From NCBI GenBank assembly GCA_900547725.1, contig URHR01000020.1:1-28131 (forward strand): a stretch of DNA of 28,131 nt. Direction: 5' to 3'. The notes beneath the pieces are model-generated. The model did not search any database and was not told the DNA's origin. It worked only from the letters and a program-made list of their open reading frames with translations. Shown here in pieces: positions 6,724-14,537 of this stretch; the stretch's first letter is position 1, and every line of letters starts with the position of its first letter. The DNA is from an uncultured Eubacteriales bacterium. Its GTDB lineage: Bacteria > Bacillota > Clostridia > Oscillospirales > CAG-272. The position numbers and the translations under genes are program-made.

Positions 6724-9700
6724 ATCTGATCTGCGGAACAGATGAGAACGCGCGGAACGACGCGCTTACGCAGGCGGTACGCGCCGAGGTGGAAAGCGGC
6801 AGACGTTGCTTCCTGCTTGTTCCCGAGCAACAGGCATACATCAGCGAAAAGCAGTTTGCCGACGCGCTTCCGCCGTATGCGGGACGCACCTTTGAAATTC
6901 TCGGCTTTTCTCGGCTTGCCGATCGGGTCTTTCGCCTGCGCGGCGGTCCTGAACCCGCAAGCATCAAAAACGCCACGCGGTCGCTCCTGATGTGGGACAC
7001 TCTGCGTGAACTTGCCCCCACCCTGCGGCGTTACGGCGCTACAGGCAAACGGGACACCGCGCTGACTGCCAAGCTGCTTAAGGCGGTTACCGAACTGGAA
7101 AACAGCGGCGTGGAGGGCGACGCGCTCGAAAAAGCCGCCGGGGCGCTTCCTGCCGACAGTGCGCTTCCCGACAAGTTGCGCGACCTCTCTGAAATTTACG
7201 CGGTTTTTCGCGAAAAATGTCGCCGCGCGACGGGTCCCGATCCCTCGGAGCGGCTCTCGCTCCTTGCGGAAATGTTCCGCGCCGAACCGCTCCCGGCAGA
7301 AATTTCGGTTTTTGTCGACTCCTTCACCAGCTTCACCTACCCCGAATACGGCATTCTGCGCGAGCTGTTGCGCGGAGACCGCAACGTGACGGTTACGCTG
7401 TGTCTCGACCGTCCCTTTTCGCACGCGCCGCATTTTGCGAGCGTTGCCGAGACGGCACAGCGCCTGATCCGCATTGCGGCGGAGGTTGGCGTTACGGTGC
7501 GGCAGACGCTGCTTCCTGCGCCGTCCGGGATTCGTCCCGCGTCGCTCGAGATGCTTGCGAACCGTCTTTGGGACTTCTCCGCCAAGCGCCCCACCCCGCT
7601 CCCGGAAGACGGCAGTGTGACTCTCCTGCGCGCCTCCAACCGCTATGAGGAAGCCGAGGCTTGCGCGCACAACATTCTTTCGTTAATCCGGGACGGCTAC
7701 CGTTTCGGCGACATTGCGGTCATGGTTCGCGACCCCGAAGCATGGCGCGGCATTCTTGACGCGGCGCTTGAGAAGAGCGGGATTCCCTGTTTCTACTCCG
7801 AGCGCACCGAACTTGCTGCCAAGCCGCTTTCCCGCCTGATTCTCTCGGCTGTCCGCGCGGCGGCGAGGGGGTATCGCACGCAGGATATCGTCACATTGGT
7901 CAAAACAGGGCTTTCGGGCGCGGAATTGCGCGACGTTGCCTTCTTTGAGGAATACTGCGAAACATGGCACATCACGGGCAAGCGCTTTTGTGACGATGTG
8001 TGGGAAATGAACCCCGACGGTCTGACCGACCGACTCTCCCCGCGCGCCGAGGAAATTCTCGCGGCGGCGAATCGGGTTCGCACGACCGTGATGCCCCCGC
8101 TGATTGCGCTCTCGGAGGCGCTCAAAGACTCCGAAAAGATTGCCGACCGTTGCCGCGCTCTGTACACCTATCTTTCCGACCTTTGCATTTCCGACCGTCT
8201 TGCCGAACAGGCGCGGCGGGAGCTGTCGTTGGGACAGATCAAGGAAGCGGGCGAAAGCCTGCGGCTCTACCGTTTCGTTACCGACTGCCTTGGGGATCTC
8301 TGCGAGCTGTTCCCGCAAACGCCCTGCGACACGGAGGAATTTCTCACGCTTCTGACCCTCTTTTTCGCGGACGCCGATCTCGGCTCTGTTCCGAACCGCC
8401 ACGACTGCGTGATCGTCGGTTCGGCGGCGACCGCGCGCTTCGCGTCCGTCCGCGCAGTGCTTCTGCTCGGTGTTTGCGAAGGAGAACTGCCCCGCGCGAT
8501 TGCCGACGACGGCATTCTTTCCGACCGCGACAAAGGCGTGCTGGACGCGCTCGGAATCCGATTTGACACGCGCGCGGCGCGGCAGAGCGCGGAGGAACTG
8601 TTCTACATCCGGCGCGCGGTCTCTCTGCCGTCGGACAGGCTGTTTCTCTCCTGCTCTGCGGCGGAGGCGGACGGAACAACGCTCACGCCGTCGCTTGCCT
8701 TCACCCGCACGGCGTATCTGCTCGGACTCCCGGTCGGCGAATTCGTTCCGCCGCGCTCTGCGGAGGAAACCGCCGCTTCGGCTGCGCTCCGTGCAAAGCC
8801 GCTCCCGGGCGGCACGGTTCTCCGTCTTTCCCAGACCTCGGTGCAGGACTTTGTGCTCTGCCCCTACCGTTACTATTCCACGCACATTCTGCGCCTGCGC
8901 GGACGGAAGGATTCCACGGTCGGCGCGGCAGACGAAGGAACGTTTCTCCATTTCGTCTTTGAGCAGCTTCTGCGCCGCTCGCTCGGCGAGGACGGTCTGC
9001 TTCACCTCCCCGCCGCAGAGGAATTGGACGCACTGACCGACCGCATTGTTGCCGACTATCTCGCGCGGGTCTGTCCGATTCCGCCCGACCGCATGGACGC
9101 GCGCCTGCTTCACATTTTCGCCCGTCTGCGGGAACACGCCCGCCTGATGTTACGCGACATTGCGGACGAGATTGCCGGCAGCCGCTTTATCCCCTCGGAA
9201 TTCGAGCAGTCCATCGGCGGAGTCGGTCCGGATTCCCTGCCCGAGGTTTCCTTCGCGCTCCGCGACGGCGGGCGGGTTGTTCTGGGCGGCAAGGTAGACC
9301 GCATCGACCTTTGGGAGCACAACGGGCAGGTTGTGGTTCGCGTTGTGGACTACAAGTCGGGCGAGCACAAATTTTCGCTTGACGAGGTTCGCACGGGCGA
9401 GGATCTTCAGTTGGTACTCTACCTCTTTGCGGCGTGCTCGGCAGACCCGCAGAAGCGCGTAGCGGGCGGCGCGGAATTTCTGTTTGCCACGCGCTCGGAT
9501 CGCCGCACGGAAATTGCGCGGAGCGGTTTTCTCTCGGACGACCCTTCAGTCTGCGAGGCGGCTGACGGTTCGTCGGACGGTCGCTTCACGAAGAAGCTTT
9601 TACGTCGCACAACCGAGGAAATGCATGATCTCTTCACGGAAATGCAGGTTGCTGTCTGTTCCGTTGCGGAACGGATTCTGTCGGGCGAGGCGCACAAGAC

Positions 9701-9773
9701 CCCTTCCGAAAAGGCGTGCCGCTTCTGCCCCGTTGCCGACTGTTGCGACTGCGCGGTGAGGGCGAAAGGGTAA
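6717..9773 (+). CDS. addB: ATP-dependent helicase/deoxyribonuclease subunit B (AddB)
   Basis: This 1018-residue protein is the AddB (RexB-like) subunit of the AddAB recombination complex, which resects double-strand ends for RecA repair. N-terminal motifs LVPEQQAYISEKQ and LGFSRLADRV match the inactivated helicase region. The C-terminal PD-(D/E)XK nuclease shows VVDYKSGEHKF (Asp and Lys near 878-880) and GEDLQLVLY. The iron-sulfur staple is formed by one Cys in VLCPYRYY (near 714) and the C-terminal CRFCPVADCCDC. The usual N-terminal Walker A (GxxGxGKT/S) is replaced by CGTDENARND, as also reported for RexB-type subunits. RBS GGAGGAA precedes ATG by about 8 nt. addA does not follow; a repeat array starts at the base after the stop codon. 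Confidence 0.92.
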   Translation: MLNLICGTDENARNDALTQAVRAEVESGRRCFLLVPEQQAYISEKQFADALPPYAGRTFEILGFSRLADRVFRLRGGPEPASIKNATRSLLMWDTLRELAPTLRRYGATGKRDTALTAKLLKAVTELENSGVEGDALEKAAGALPADSALPDKLRDLSEIYAVFREKCRRATGPDPSERLSLLAEMFRAEPLPAEISVFVDSFTSFTYPEYGILRELLRGDRNVTVTLCLDRPFSHAPHFASVAETAQRLIRIAAEVGVTVRQTLLPAPSGIRPASLEMLANRLWDFSAKRPTPLPEDGSVTLLRASNRYEEAEACAHNILSLIRDGYRFGDIAVMVRDPEAWRGILDAALEKSGIPCFYSERTELAAKPLSRLILSAVRAAARGYRTQDIVTLVKTGLSGAELRDVAFFEEYCETWHITGKRFCDDVWEMNPDGLTDRLSPRAEEILAAANRVRTTVMPPLIALSEALKDSEKIADRCRALYTYLSDLCISDRLAEQARRELSLGQIKEAGESLRLYRFVTDCLGDLCELFPQTPCDTEEFLTLLTLFFADADLGSVPNRHDCVIVGSAATARFASVRAVLLLGVCEGELPRAIADDGILSDRDKGVLDALGIRFDTRAARQSAEELFYIRRAVSLPSDRLFLSCSAAEADGTTLTPSLAFTRTAYLLGLPVGEFVPPRSAEETAASAALRAKPLPGGTVLRLSQTSVQDFVLCPYRYYSTHILRLRGRKDSTVGAADEGTFLHFVFEQLLRRSLGEDGLLHLPAAEELDALTDRIVADYLARVCPIPPDRMDARLLHIFARLREHARLMLRDIADEIAGSRFIPSEFEQSIGGVGPDSLPEVSFALRDGGRVVLGGKVDRIDLWEHNGQVVVRVVDYKSGEHKFSLDEVRTGEDLQLVLYLFAACSADPQKRVAGGAEFLFATRSDRRTEIARSGFLSDDPSVCEAADGSSDGRFTKKLLRRTTEEMHDLFTEMQVAVCSVAERILSGEAHKTPSEKACRFCPVADCCDCAVRAKG

Positions 9774-9996
9774 AAGACCTCGGGGCGCCGCCCCGAACCC
9801 TGCTTGAAAACTTCTTGAAAGAAGTTTTCAAGACTTTCAAGAACTTTCAGCAAGGGAATTTTCGCTCCTGTCCCTACATTCTGCGGATTTTGATGTAGCC
9901 GTATTCCGTGCTACGAATTCCGGCTGCTACGAGCCAAATCCCGTCCAGCGGGATTTGGACAGCTGTCGCTTCTCTCCGCTACCGGATAGAAACGGT
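9774..9996 (+). repeat. Composite dispersed repeat A+B, copy 1
   Basis: Module A begins at the base after the addB stop: GACCTCGG, a CGGGGC/GCCCCG hairpin, CCCTGCTT, then a 13-bp perfect hairpin TTGAAAACTTCTT/AAGAAGTTTTCAA, then CTTTCAAGAACTTT and GCAAGGG. Module B follows from about 9892: GATGTAGCCG, GTGCTACGAATTCCGGCTGC, a hairpin CAAATCCCG/CGGGATTTG, and CTCTCCGCTACCGGATAGAAA. Other A+B copies lie at 17884, 20246, 20487 and 24769. There is no ORF and no U-tract after the hairpins, so it is not a textbook terminator, though it could end or protect the addB transcript. Confidence 0.85.
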
Positions 9997-10020
9997 AGGA
10001 AGTTTGTGGATGATTGGAGC

Positions 10021-10042
10021 GGAACGACCCATGTGTCGTTCC
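10021..10042. repeat. 22-bp palindrome next to module B, copy 1
   Basis: GGAACGAC and GTCGTTCC flank a 6-bp centre around CATG. The same palindrome with the centre variants exchanged occurs at 17851-17872, in both cases just outside the B end of an A+B unit. Confidence 0.7.
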
Positions 10043-10089
10043 GTTTCGGGAATAAAGATACTTGCTGTCGTATTCCTATGTGAGCGGAG

Positions 10090-10338
10090 ATTTATCCACC
10101 CTCATCAGTCGCTGTCGCGACAGCTTCCCCCCGAGGGGAAGCCTTCTATACGCCTGTGCGAACATGGTGAATAAAATTTCGGGAAGCAAACAAAAAATCA
10201 AGAAACAAGCAGAATTACAAAAGCAACCAATCCTCCGAATTTCCACTCGCCCGTCCTGTTGTGAAAAATGAAGGGAGGTGCAAAGGCTTCCCCTTGGGGG
10301 GAAGCTGGCGCGTAAGCGACTGATGAGGGGGGATAAAT
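10090..10338. repeat. Paired inverted repeat C, copy 1
   Basis: The left arm 10090-10143 and right arm 10285-10338 are near-perfect inverted repeats (core CTCATCAGTCGC and CTTCCCC...GGGGAAG) separated by 141 bp of A-rich sequence with no coding potential that I can see. Related arms with an unrelated spacer occur at 20745-20973, and a lone right arm at 21070. The form resembles a miniature inverted-repeat element, but no flanking target duplication was identified. Confidence 0.8.
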
Positions 10339-10600
10339 CTGTTCTTGCGAAAGGCATACACTCTCCCTACGCGCCCCGCTCACCAATCAGGTGCGAAGCC
10401 GCACTTTTTGCCGCCACGCACCTCCCGACACACCAAAACTTCCCTGTGCGGCAACCGCCGCCCGAAAGCGAGAAAAGTTTTCACTCCCCAATACGGCGGT
10501 TGCCGTGCAGGGAAGTTCGGGGAGGGTCAGGGAGGTTTGGAGGGTAGGGGACCCCATCCGAAAGGGGGTCCCCTGCGCCTCCAAGGTCTTCCTACCCCTA
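10339..10600. repeat. Palindromic repeat D, copy 1, joined to C
   Basis: After the C right arm comes a shared joining segment (TTGCGAAAGGCATACACTCT, then GCGAAGCCG), then the D core: arms 10437-10460 and 10494-10517 of 24 bp with two mismatches around a 33-nt loop. This is followed by GGGAGGTTTGGAGGG, a hairpin GGGGACCCC/GGGGTCCCC and CCTCCAAGGTCTTCC. The same C-joined D unit recurs at 21070-21444; D alone, inverted, is at 24068-24260. Confidence 0.85.
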
Positions 10601-10607
10601 CAACAAA

Positions 10608-10650
10608 AATCCACACCCCCGCGACAAAATGCCGCTACGGGGTGTGGATT
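10608..10650. repeat. 12-bp stem hairpin
   Basis: AATCCACACCCC (10608-10619) pairs perfectly with GGGGTGTGGATT (10639-10650) around a 19-nt loop. It lies between repeat D and the 3' end of mgsA. It has no U-tract on either strand and no second copy in the window. Confidence 0.6.
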
Positions 10651-10830
10651 GAATCCGCACGGTTCCACCCGATGCTTTCACTCATTCGTGTTCGGTTGTC
10701 AGAGAAGAGCGGTACTCCGACGGACCGTATCGGAGCCTTCCAGCGTAGCGGCTCGTTCTCTGGTGATACGGTAACCCGACGGAACATATCTCTTCCGGCT
10801 GAAGCGGAGCTTCAGACTTTTGCCTTCGGT
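10651..10830. other. Intergenic sequence downstream of mgsA
   Basis: This stretch has internal short inverted matches (GTACTCCGACGGACCG against CCGATACGG and similar) and a 7-bp hairpin CTGAAGC/GCTTCAG at 10799-10815, which follows the mgsA stop by 15 nt on the minus strand. No T-run follows the hairpin, so termination is uncertain. No gene is seen. Confidence 0.4.
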
Positions 10831-11289
10831 TCAGTTCTTCTTTTTTCCGTTGTTCGCGGCGGCGTTCTTGCGCCCGAGATTGTAGGCGGAATGCGGGTTG
10901 ACGATCTCGCGCCAATCCAAGTCCCCGCGGTCAAGCGCCATGACCAGAACCTCGGCGGTTGCAATGTTGGTGGCAACCGGAATGTTGTAAAGATCGCAAA
11001 GCCGCAGGATCTCCTTCCCCACGTCGTCGGAATCACTGTTGGGTCTTGTGTCCTTGAAATACAGGAGCATATCGATTTCGTTGTACGCAATGCGGGAGGC
11101 AATCTGTTGGTCGCCGCCCTGCGCACCGGAGAGCAGGCGCTCCACCTCCAGTCCGGTTGCTTCGGAGATATATTTTGCGGTGATGCTCGTTGCACACAGG
11201 CTGTGCTTGCTCAGCACGCCGCAATACGCAATGCAAAACTGCGTCATCAGTTCTTTTTTCAGATCGTGGGCGATGAGGGCAATTTCCAT
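10831..11289 (-). CDS. mgsA: Methylglyoxal synthase-like protein with altered active site
   Basis: This 152-residue protein is clearly of the MgsA fold: EIALIAHDLKK, SGAQGGDQQIASRIA, RLCDLYNIPVATN and LDWREI. MgsA converts dihydroxyacetone phosphate to methylglyoxal and phosphate. The catalytic-base position is kept (Asp60, like E. coli Asp71), but the phosphate-gripping ATGTTG motif reads ATSITA, and the positions aligned with E. coli His98 and Asp101 are Ser87 and Val90. Activity is therefore doubtful, and a regulatory or other phosphate-binding role is possible. The start at 11289 is preferred over an ATG at 11328 because AAGGA lies 8 nt upstream of it and none is seen for the longer form. 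It has its own promoter at 11371-11399. Confidence 0.8.
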   Translation of the reverse strand: MEIALIAHDLKKELMTQFCIAYCGVLSKHSLCATSITAKYISEATGLEVERLLSGAQGGDQQIASRIAYNEIDMLLYFKDTRPNSDSDDVGKEILRLCDLYNIPVATNIATAEVLVMALDRGDLDWREIVNPHSAYNLGRKNAAANNGKKKN

Positions 11290-11370
11290 AGTCGGTTCCT
11301 TAATCCTTTCCGAGAATTTGAATGACATGTCCGTCGCGCGGCGGGCAGTCGGAAGTCCATCGTTTCTTTT

Positions 11371-11399
11371 ATTATACCATTCCCGGGAAGGGATGTCAA
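11371..11399 (-). promoter_or_regulatory. Near-perfect promoter of the mgsA-like gene
   Basis: On the minus strand, TTGACA (11394-11399), a 17-bp spacer and TATAAT (11371-11376) match the vegetative consensus in all twelve positions. The spacer contains CCCGGG within a short inverted repeat (TTCCCGGGAA), a possible operator. The predicted leader is about 75 nt. Confidence 0.88.
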
Positions 11400-11447
11400 G
11401 AGTGTCCGCGATTTTTTTCCGACCTCATTACAAATATTTTTTCGGTT

Positions 11448-11990
11448 TCAGCGGTATTGCGCGCGTTCCCCGCCGATAAATTTCGGTCTTGTCCGCGCGC
11501 AGAGCAGAATCGCCTCGCCGATGTGATCGAGAGACAGCCGCACAGGCACTGCCACGTCGCGCAGATTCATTCCGATCAGCGTGCCGCCGATGTCCATTCC
11601 CGCGTGCGCCCGCAGATGTTCCACCGCCACGGGGTCGGCTGCCCCCTGCCATGTCGCAGTTGCAAACGAACCGCCCGCCTTGGGCTTCGGAACTACGCAA
11701 ACCGGCTCCAGCCCGTACTGCTCCGCACACGCCCGCTCGACGATCAGCGCGCGGTTGAGATGCTCGCAGCACTGCGCCGCAAGCCATATGCCCGCCTCGT
11801 CCAACACGGCTTTGATCGCCGCCCAGACCGCCTGCGCGGTCTCAAAGCTGGACGCGTGCCCGATCTGCCCGCCGACGATTTCCGACGACGAACAGCCCAC
11901 CAGAAAAATGTCTCCCTTTTTCAGCCCCGCAACCGCGAGCAACTCCCGCGTTGCCTGCGCCGCCTGCTTTGCTGCCGTTTCCGTTTCCAT
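11448..11990 (-). CDS. UPF0340 / TIGR01440 family protein (YwlG-like)
   Basis: This 180-residue protein has the length of B. subtilis YwlG and family features: GDIFLVGCSSSEIVGGQIGHASS, QCCEHLNRALIVE, EPVCVVPKPKAGGSFAT and DIGGTLIGMNL. The function of the family is not established. Conserved Cys/His residues (CCEHLNRAL) hint at a ligand or metal site. The start at 11990 is chosen because GGAGGGG lies 7 nt before it; an upstream in-frame ATG at 12056 would overlap the DUF1385 gene and lacks a site. It lies 16 nt after the DUF1385 gene, so it is co-transcribed with it and ispE. No membrane segment or signal peptide is seen. Confidence 0.87.
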   Translation of the reverse strand: METETAAKQAAQATRELLAVAGLKKGDIFLVGCSSSEIVGGQIGHASSFETAQAVWAAIKAVLDEAGIWLAAQCCEHLNRALIVERACAEQYGLEPVCVVPKPKAGGSFATATWQGAADPVAVEHLRAHAGMDIGGTLIGMNLRDVAVPVRLSLDHIGEAILLCARTRPKFIGGERAQYR

Positions 11991-12006
11991 GGGATGTCCC
12001 CTCCTT

Positions 12007-13119
12007 TTACCATTTGTCGCTTCCGTCGTCGGGTATGACCCGCTTGACCGCCGCAATTGCGCATTCGATCATGTCGTCGGTCGGCTCGAACACCGTTACG
12101 TGCTGAAGCCACATTCCGGGCGCGGAAATGATTTTCGTAAACAGATTGTCGTGTCTGCCCGCCAGTTTGATCAGCTCATACCCAAGCCCCACAATCAGCG
12201 GGACCAGCGCCAGTTTGACCACCACGCGGGGTGCCGTCGGGAGCACGCTGCCGCCGATGGCAATGGAGATCGGGTCGATGAAAAACGAGGTGAAAATGCT
12301 GACGATGAGCATCAGAATCAGGAACGAAGTTCCGCAACGCGGGTGAAAGCGGCGCTGCTTGCGGACATTCTCCACCGTCAGCGGCAGTCCCGCCTCGTAG
12401 CAGAAAATGGTCTTGTGCTCCGCGCCGTGGTACATAAAGGTGCGGCGGATGTCCTTCATCAGCGAGATTGCGCCCATGTAGGCGACCAGCAACGCAATTT
12501 TGATGACTCCCTCGAACGCCGATTTGATCAGCGAATCCAACGCGGGGCTTCCCGTGTTCCGCGCGCCGTCCGGCAACAGCCGGAACAGGAGCATCGGCAC
12601 GACGATGAAAATCCCGATCGCAAGCGCCAGCGACAGCACCACGCTCAGAGCCATCATTGCGGACATGACCCACTGCGGGAGTTTTTTCTCTTCCTTTTCT
12701 TCCTTTTCTTCCTTTTCTTCCTTTTCTTCCTTTTCCGACTGTTCAACCTTATCCGCTTCCTTCGGCGCTTCTGCGGGAGTGCCATCGGGGGTCACGCGCG
12801 TCCAGCCGTCGTTCCGCTCCGCGCCGGTTTTCTTCTCCACCGCGTCCTCCAGACCCGCCAGCTCCGCCGAGCGCATCAGGCATTTGTAGCCGACTGTCAT
12901 GGAGTCGATATAACCGAAAATCCCGCGGATGATCGGCAAACGGCAGATTTTCGGACGCTTGACGCCCTTCGTCTCGCGTTCCTCGATGACGATGTTCCCC
13001 TGCGGATCGCGCACCGCCATGGCGGTCATTTTCGGACCGCGCATCATGATTCCCTCCATCAGTGCCTGTCCGCCGATGGAGGTCTTTTTGCGCGCGGGGC
13101 ACAGTTCCCTTTCCTTCAA
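12007..13119 (-). CDS. DUF1385 membrane protein (YqhQ-like)
   Basis: This 370-residue protein starts with the family signature SIGGQALMEGIMMRGP and has later signatures MYHGAEHKTIFCYE, RCGTSFLILM and the C-terminal PGMWLQHVT. About four membrane segments are visible (near 180-205, 225-245, 280-300 and 315-335). Residues about 128-144 form a charged linker of Glu-Lys-Glu repeats encoded by five perfect 9-nt units. The start is TTG at 13117-13119, supported by AAAGGAG 9 nt upstream; no in-frame ATG gives the complete signature. The biochemical role of the family is unknown. It lies between ispE (43 nt upstream) and the ywlG-like gene. Confidence 0.88.
   Translation of the reverse strand: MKERELCPARKKTSIGGQALMEGIMMRGPKMTAMAVRDPQGNIVIEERETKGVKRPKICRLPIIRGIFGYIDSMTVGYKCLMRSAELAGLEDAVEKKTGAERNDGWTRVTPDGTPAEAPKEADKVEQSEKEEKEEKEEKEEKEEKKLPQWVMSAMMALSVVLSLALAIGIFIVVPMLLFRLLPDGARNTGSPALDSLIKSAFEGVIKIALLVAYMGAISLMKDIRRTFMYHGAEHKTIFCYEAGLPLTVENVRKQRRFHPRCGTSFLILMLIVSIFTSFFIDPISIAIGGSVLPTAPRVVVKLALVPLIVGLGYELIKLAGRHDNLFTKIISAPGMWLQHVTVFEPTDDMIECAIAAVKRVIPDDGSDKW
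12691..12735. repeat. Five perfect 9-bp tandem repeats inside the DUF1385 gene
   Basis: The unit TTCCTTTTC is repeated five times without error and encodes Glu-Lys-Glu on the minus strand. A 9-nt unit keeps the frame, so slippage would change only the length of the charged cytoplasmic linker before a membrane segment. Confidence 0.9.
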
Positions 13120-13162
13120 AATTTTCTTCTCCTTTTTCTTTTTTCCTTTTTGACTTTCCGTT

Positions 13163-14068
13163 TCAGCTTTCGGCGTCTTTCCGGCGCGGTCTGGTCACAA
13201 AGGCTTTCACGCCCTCGCTCCGCAGTTCCCCGCAGAGTTTCTCCGCCGCCGCACGGTCGGCAAACAGACCGAACACCGAAGGGCCGCTCCCGCTCATCAT
13301 GGCGGTAGCCGCTCCCGCGCGCCACATCCGTTTGCGGAGCGCGCGCACCTGCGGTCTGACCGGGGGAATAACCTCTTCAAACGCGTTCCGGCACGCGGCA
13401 CAGACCGCCCCGAGGTCTCCCGACCCGAGCGCTTCCAACATCCGCTGAACCCGCCTGCCCTGCTCTCTGCGCTCGGTGATATATTCCCGTTTCAGCTCGT
13501 CCAGAAGCCCGTAAGCCCATGGGGTGGACACGCCGTCCCCTGCGTTTGCAAGGAGAATGGCGCAGTCGGGAAGCGCCGGAACAGGGGTCAGAATCTCTCC
13601 GATCCCCTCGGTTCGCATCGCGCCGTCCGGACTTTCGAGGCAGAACGTCACATCCGCGCCCAGCCCTGCGGCGGTTTCCCGCAGCACGTCGCGCGGCAGG
13701 GCTGTCTCCCCCGCCAGACTGTTCAGAAGCCTTAGCACGCAGGCGGCGTCACTGCTCCCTCCCGCAAGTCCGCCCGCGGCGGGAATCCGTTTCTCCAGTT
13801 CGATCTTCACGCCCGCGCGCAGTCCCGTTTTTCCGAGAAACCGCTCGGCGGCGCGCCATGCAAGGTTGGTGCTGTCGGTCGGCACGCTGTCATCCCCCGT
13901 CACGCGGAGCGAAATCCCATCCCCGCCCGGTTCGACGGTCACGCGAACATTGTCCCCCAATTCCACCGACTGCATCACGCCGTCGATGAGGTGGTAGCCG
14001 TCCGCTCTCCGCCCAACGACCTCCAGAAACAAATTGATTTTTGCGTACGCCACGCCCTCTGCCTGCAC
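13163..14068 (-). CDS. ispE: 4-diphosphocytidyl-2-C-methyl-D-erythritol kinase
   Basis: This 301-residue GHMP kinase of the non-mevalonate (DOXP/MEP) isoprenoid pathway phosphorylates CDP-methylerythritol at its 2-hydroxyl. Visible are AKINLFL with catalytic Lys10, the glycine-rich ATP loop PAAGGLAGGSSDAA (about 96-109), the catalytic Asp in LGADVTFCL (about 139), and the C-terminal GHMP motif MMSGSGPSVFGLF. The start is GTG at 14066-14068, with GGAGG 8 nt upstream. It is the first gene of the unit continuing into the DUF1385 and ywlG-like genes, driven from the promoter at 14099-14127. IspE implies that isoprenoids here come from pyruvate and glyceraldehyde 3-phosphate. Confidence 0.95.
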   Translation of the reverse strand: MQAEGVAYAKINLFLEVVGRRADGYHLIDGVMQSVELGDNVRVTVEPGGDGISLRVTGDDSVPTDSTNLAWRAAERFLGKTGLRAGVKIELEKRIPAAGGLAGGSSDAACVLRLLNSLAGETALPRDVLRETAAGLGADVTFCLESPDGAMRTEGIGEILTPVPALPDCAILLANAGDGVSTPWAYGLLDELKREYITERREQGRRVQRMLEALGSGDLGAVCAACRNAFEEVIPPVRPQVRALRKRMWRAGAATAMMSGSGPSVFGLFADRAAAEKLCGELRSEGVKAFVTRPRRKDAES

Positions 14069-14098
14069 CGTTCTCGCCTCCTATGCGCTTCTTCCCTT

Positions 14099-14127
14099 AT
14101 TATATCACAAGCCATGCACTTTTGCAA
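14099..14127 (-). promoter_or_regulatory. Promoter of the ispE unit
   Basis: On the minus strand TTGCAA (14122-14127) and TATAAT (14099-14104) are separated by exactly 17 bp. The leader to the ispE GTG is about 25 nt. It is back-to-back with the AI-2E promoter at 14473, with nested palindrome F between them. Confidence 0.85.
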
Positions 14128-14146
14128 GTCAAACCGGTAAACTTTT

Positions 14147-14445
14147 TAGGATGCGGGAGATGCGGGGATGCGGGGGACGCGAGGGGATGCGCCAAAGGGG
14201 ACTTTTGAAAAAGTCCCCTCTGGACTCCCTCAAAACTTTCAACGCATTTTTGGGGAAAGTGCGAACATAGTGGCTTTGAATGTTGAAAGGCGACGTATAC
14301 ACGTTTCCTTAAAGTCATGCGCACCATGTTCGCACTTCCAATATATGCGTTAAAAGTTCTTGGGGGCTTGGGGGCTTCTTTCAAGAAGCCCCCATCGCAT
14401 CCCCGCATCCCCCCGCATCCCCTCGCATCCCCCGCATCCCTTCAA
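14147..14445. repeat. Nested palindromic element F, copy 1
   Basis: A layered inverted structure fills the divergent gap. The outer arms are clusters of GGGGATGCG (14155-14185) against CGCATCCCC (14395-14440). The next layer is hairpin GGGGACTTTT/AAAAGTCCCC (left) and GGGGGCTTCTT/AAGAAGCCCCC (right), then CAACGCAT against TATATGCGTT. The innermost layer is GTGCGAACAT (14259-14268) against ATGTTCGCAC (14326-14335). It has no ORF. A half-copy is at 17648-17765. Confidence 0.8.
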
Positions 14446-14472
14446 TATATTGTTAAAATTCTGTGGAAGGGC

Positions 14473-14501
14473 TTGACGAAAGCGGGAAAATGGTATACAA
14501 T
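14473..14501 (+). promoter_or_regulatory. Promoter of the AI-2E pair
   Basis: TTGACG (14473-14478), a 17-bp spacer and TACAAT (14496-14501) predict a start near 14508. It lies downstream of an in-frame ATG at 14463, which therefore cannot be the translation start. Confidence 0.82.
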
Positions 14502-14537
14502 ATAAGAAGAGCGAAAGAAGAGAGGCAGGTGTCGCGC

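Noticed and set aside
9786..9831. Module A hairpins as classical Rho-independent terminators
   Set aside because: The stems are strong but not followed by a T-run on either strand in most copies. A role in 3'-end formation is possible but not shown, so they are listed as repeats.
10339..11328. Plus-strand open frames across the repeats and opposite mgsA
   Set aside because: They cross several palindromic repeats and the antisense of a recognised gene; no ribosome site or family feature.
14463..14537. Upstream ATG for the first AI-2E gene
   Set aside because: The promoter -35/-10 boxes (14473-14501) lie downstream of this ATG, so it would not be in the transcript.
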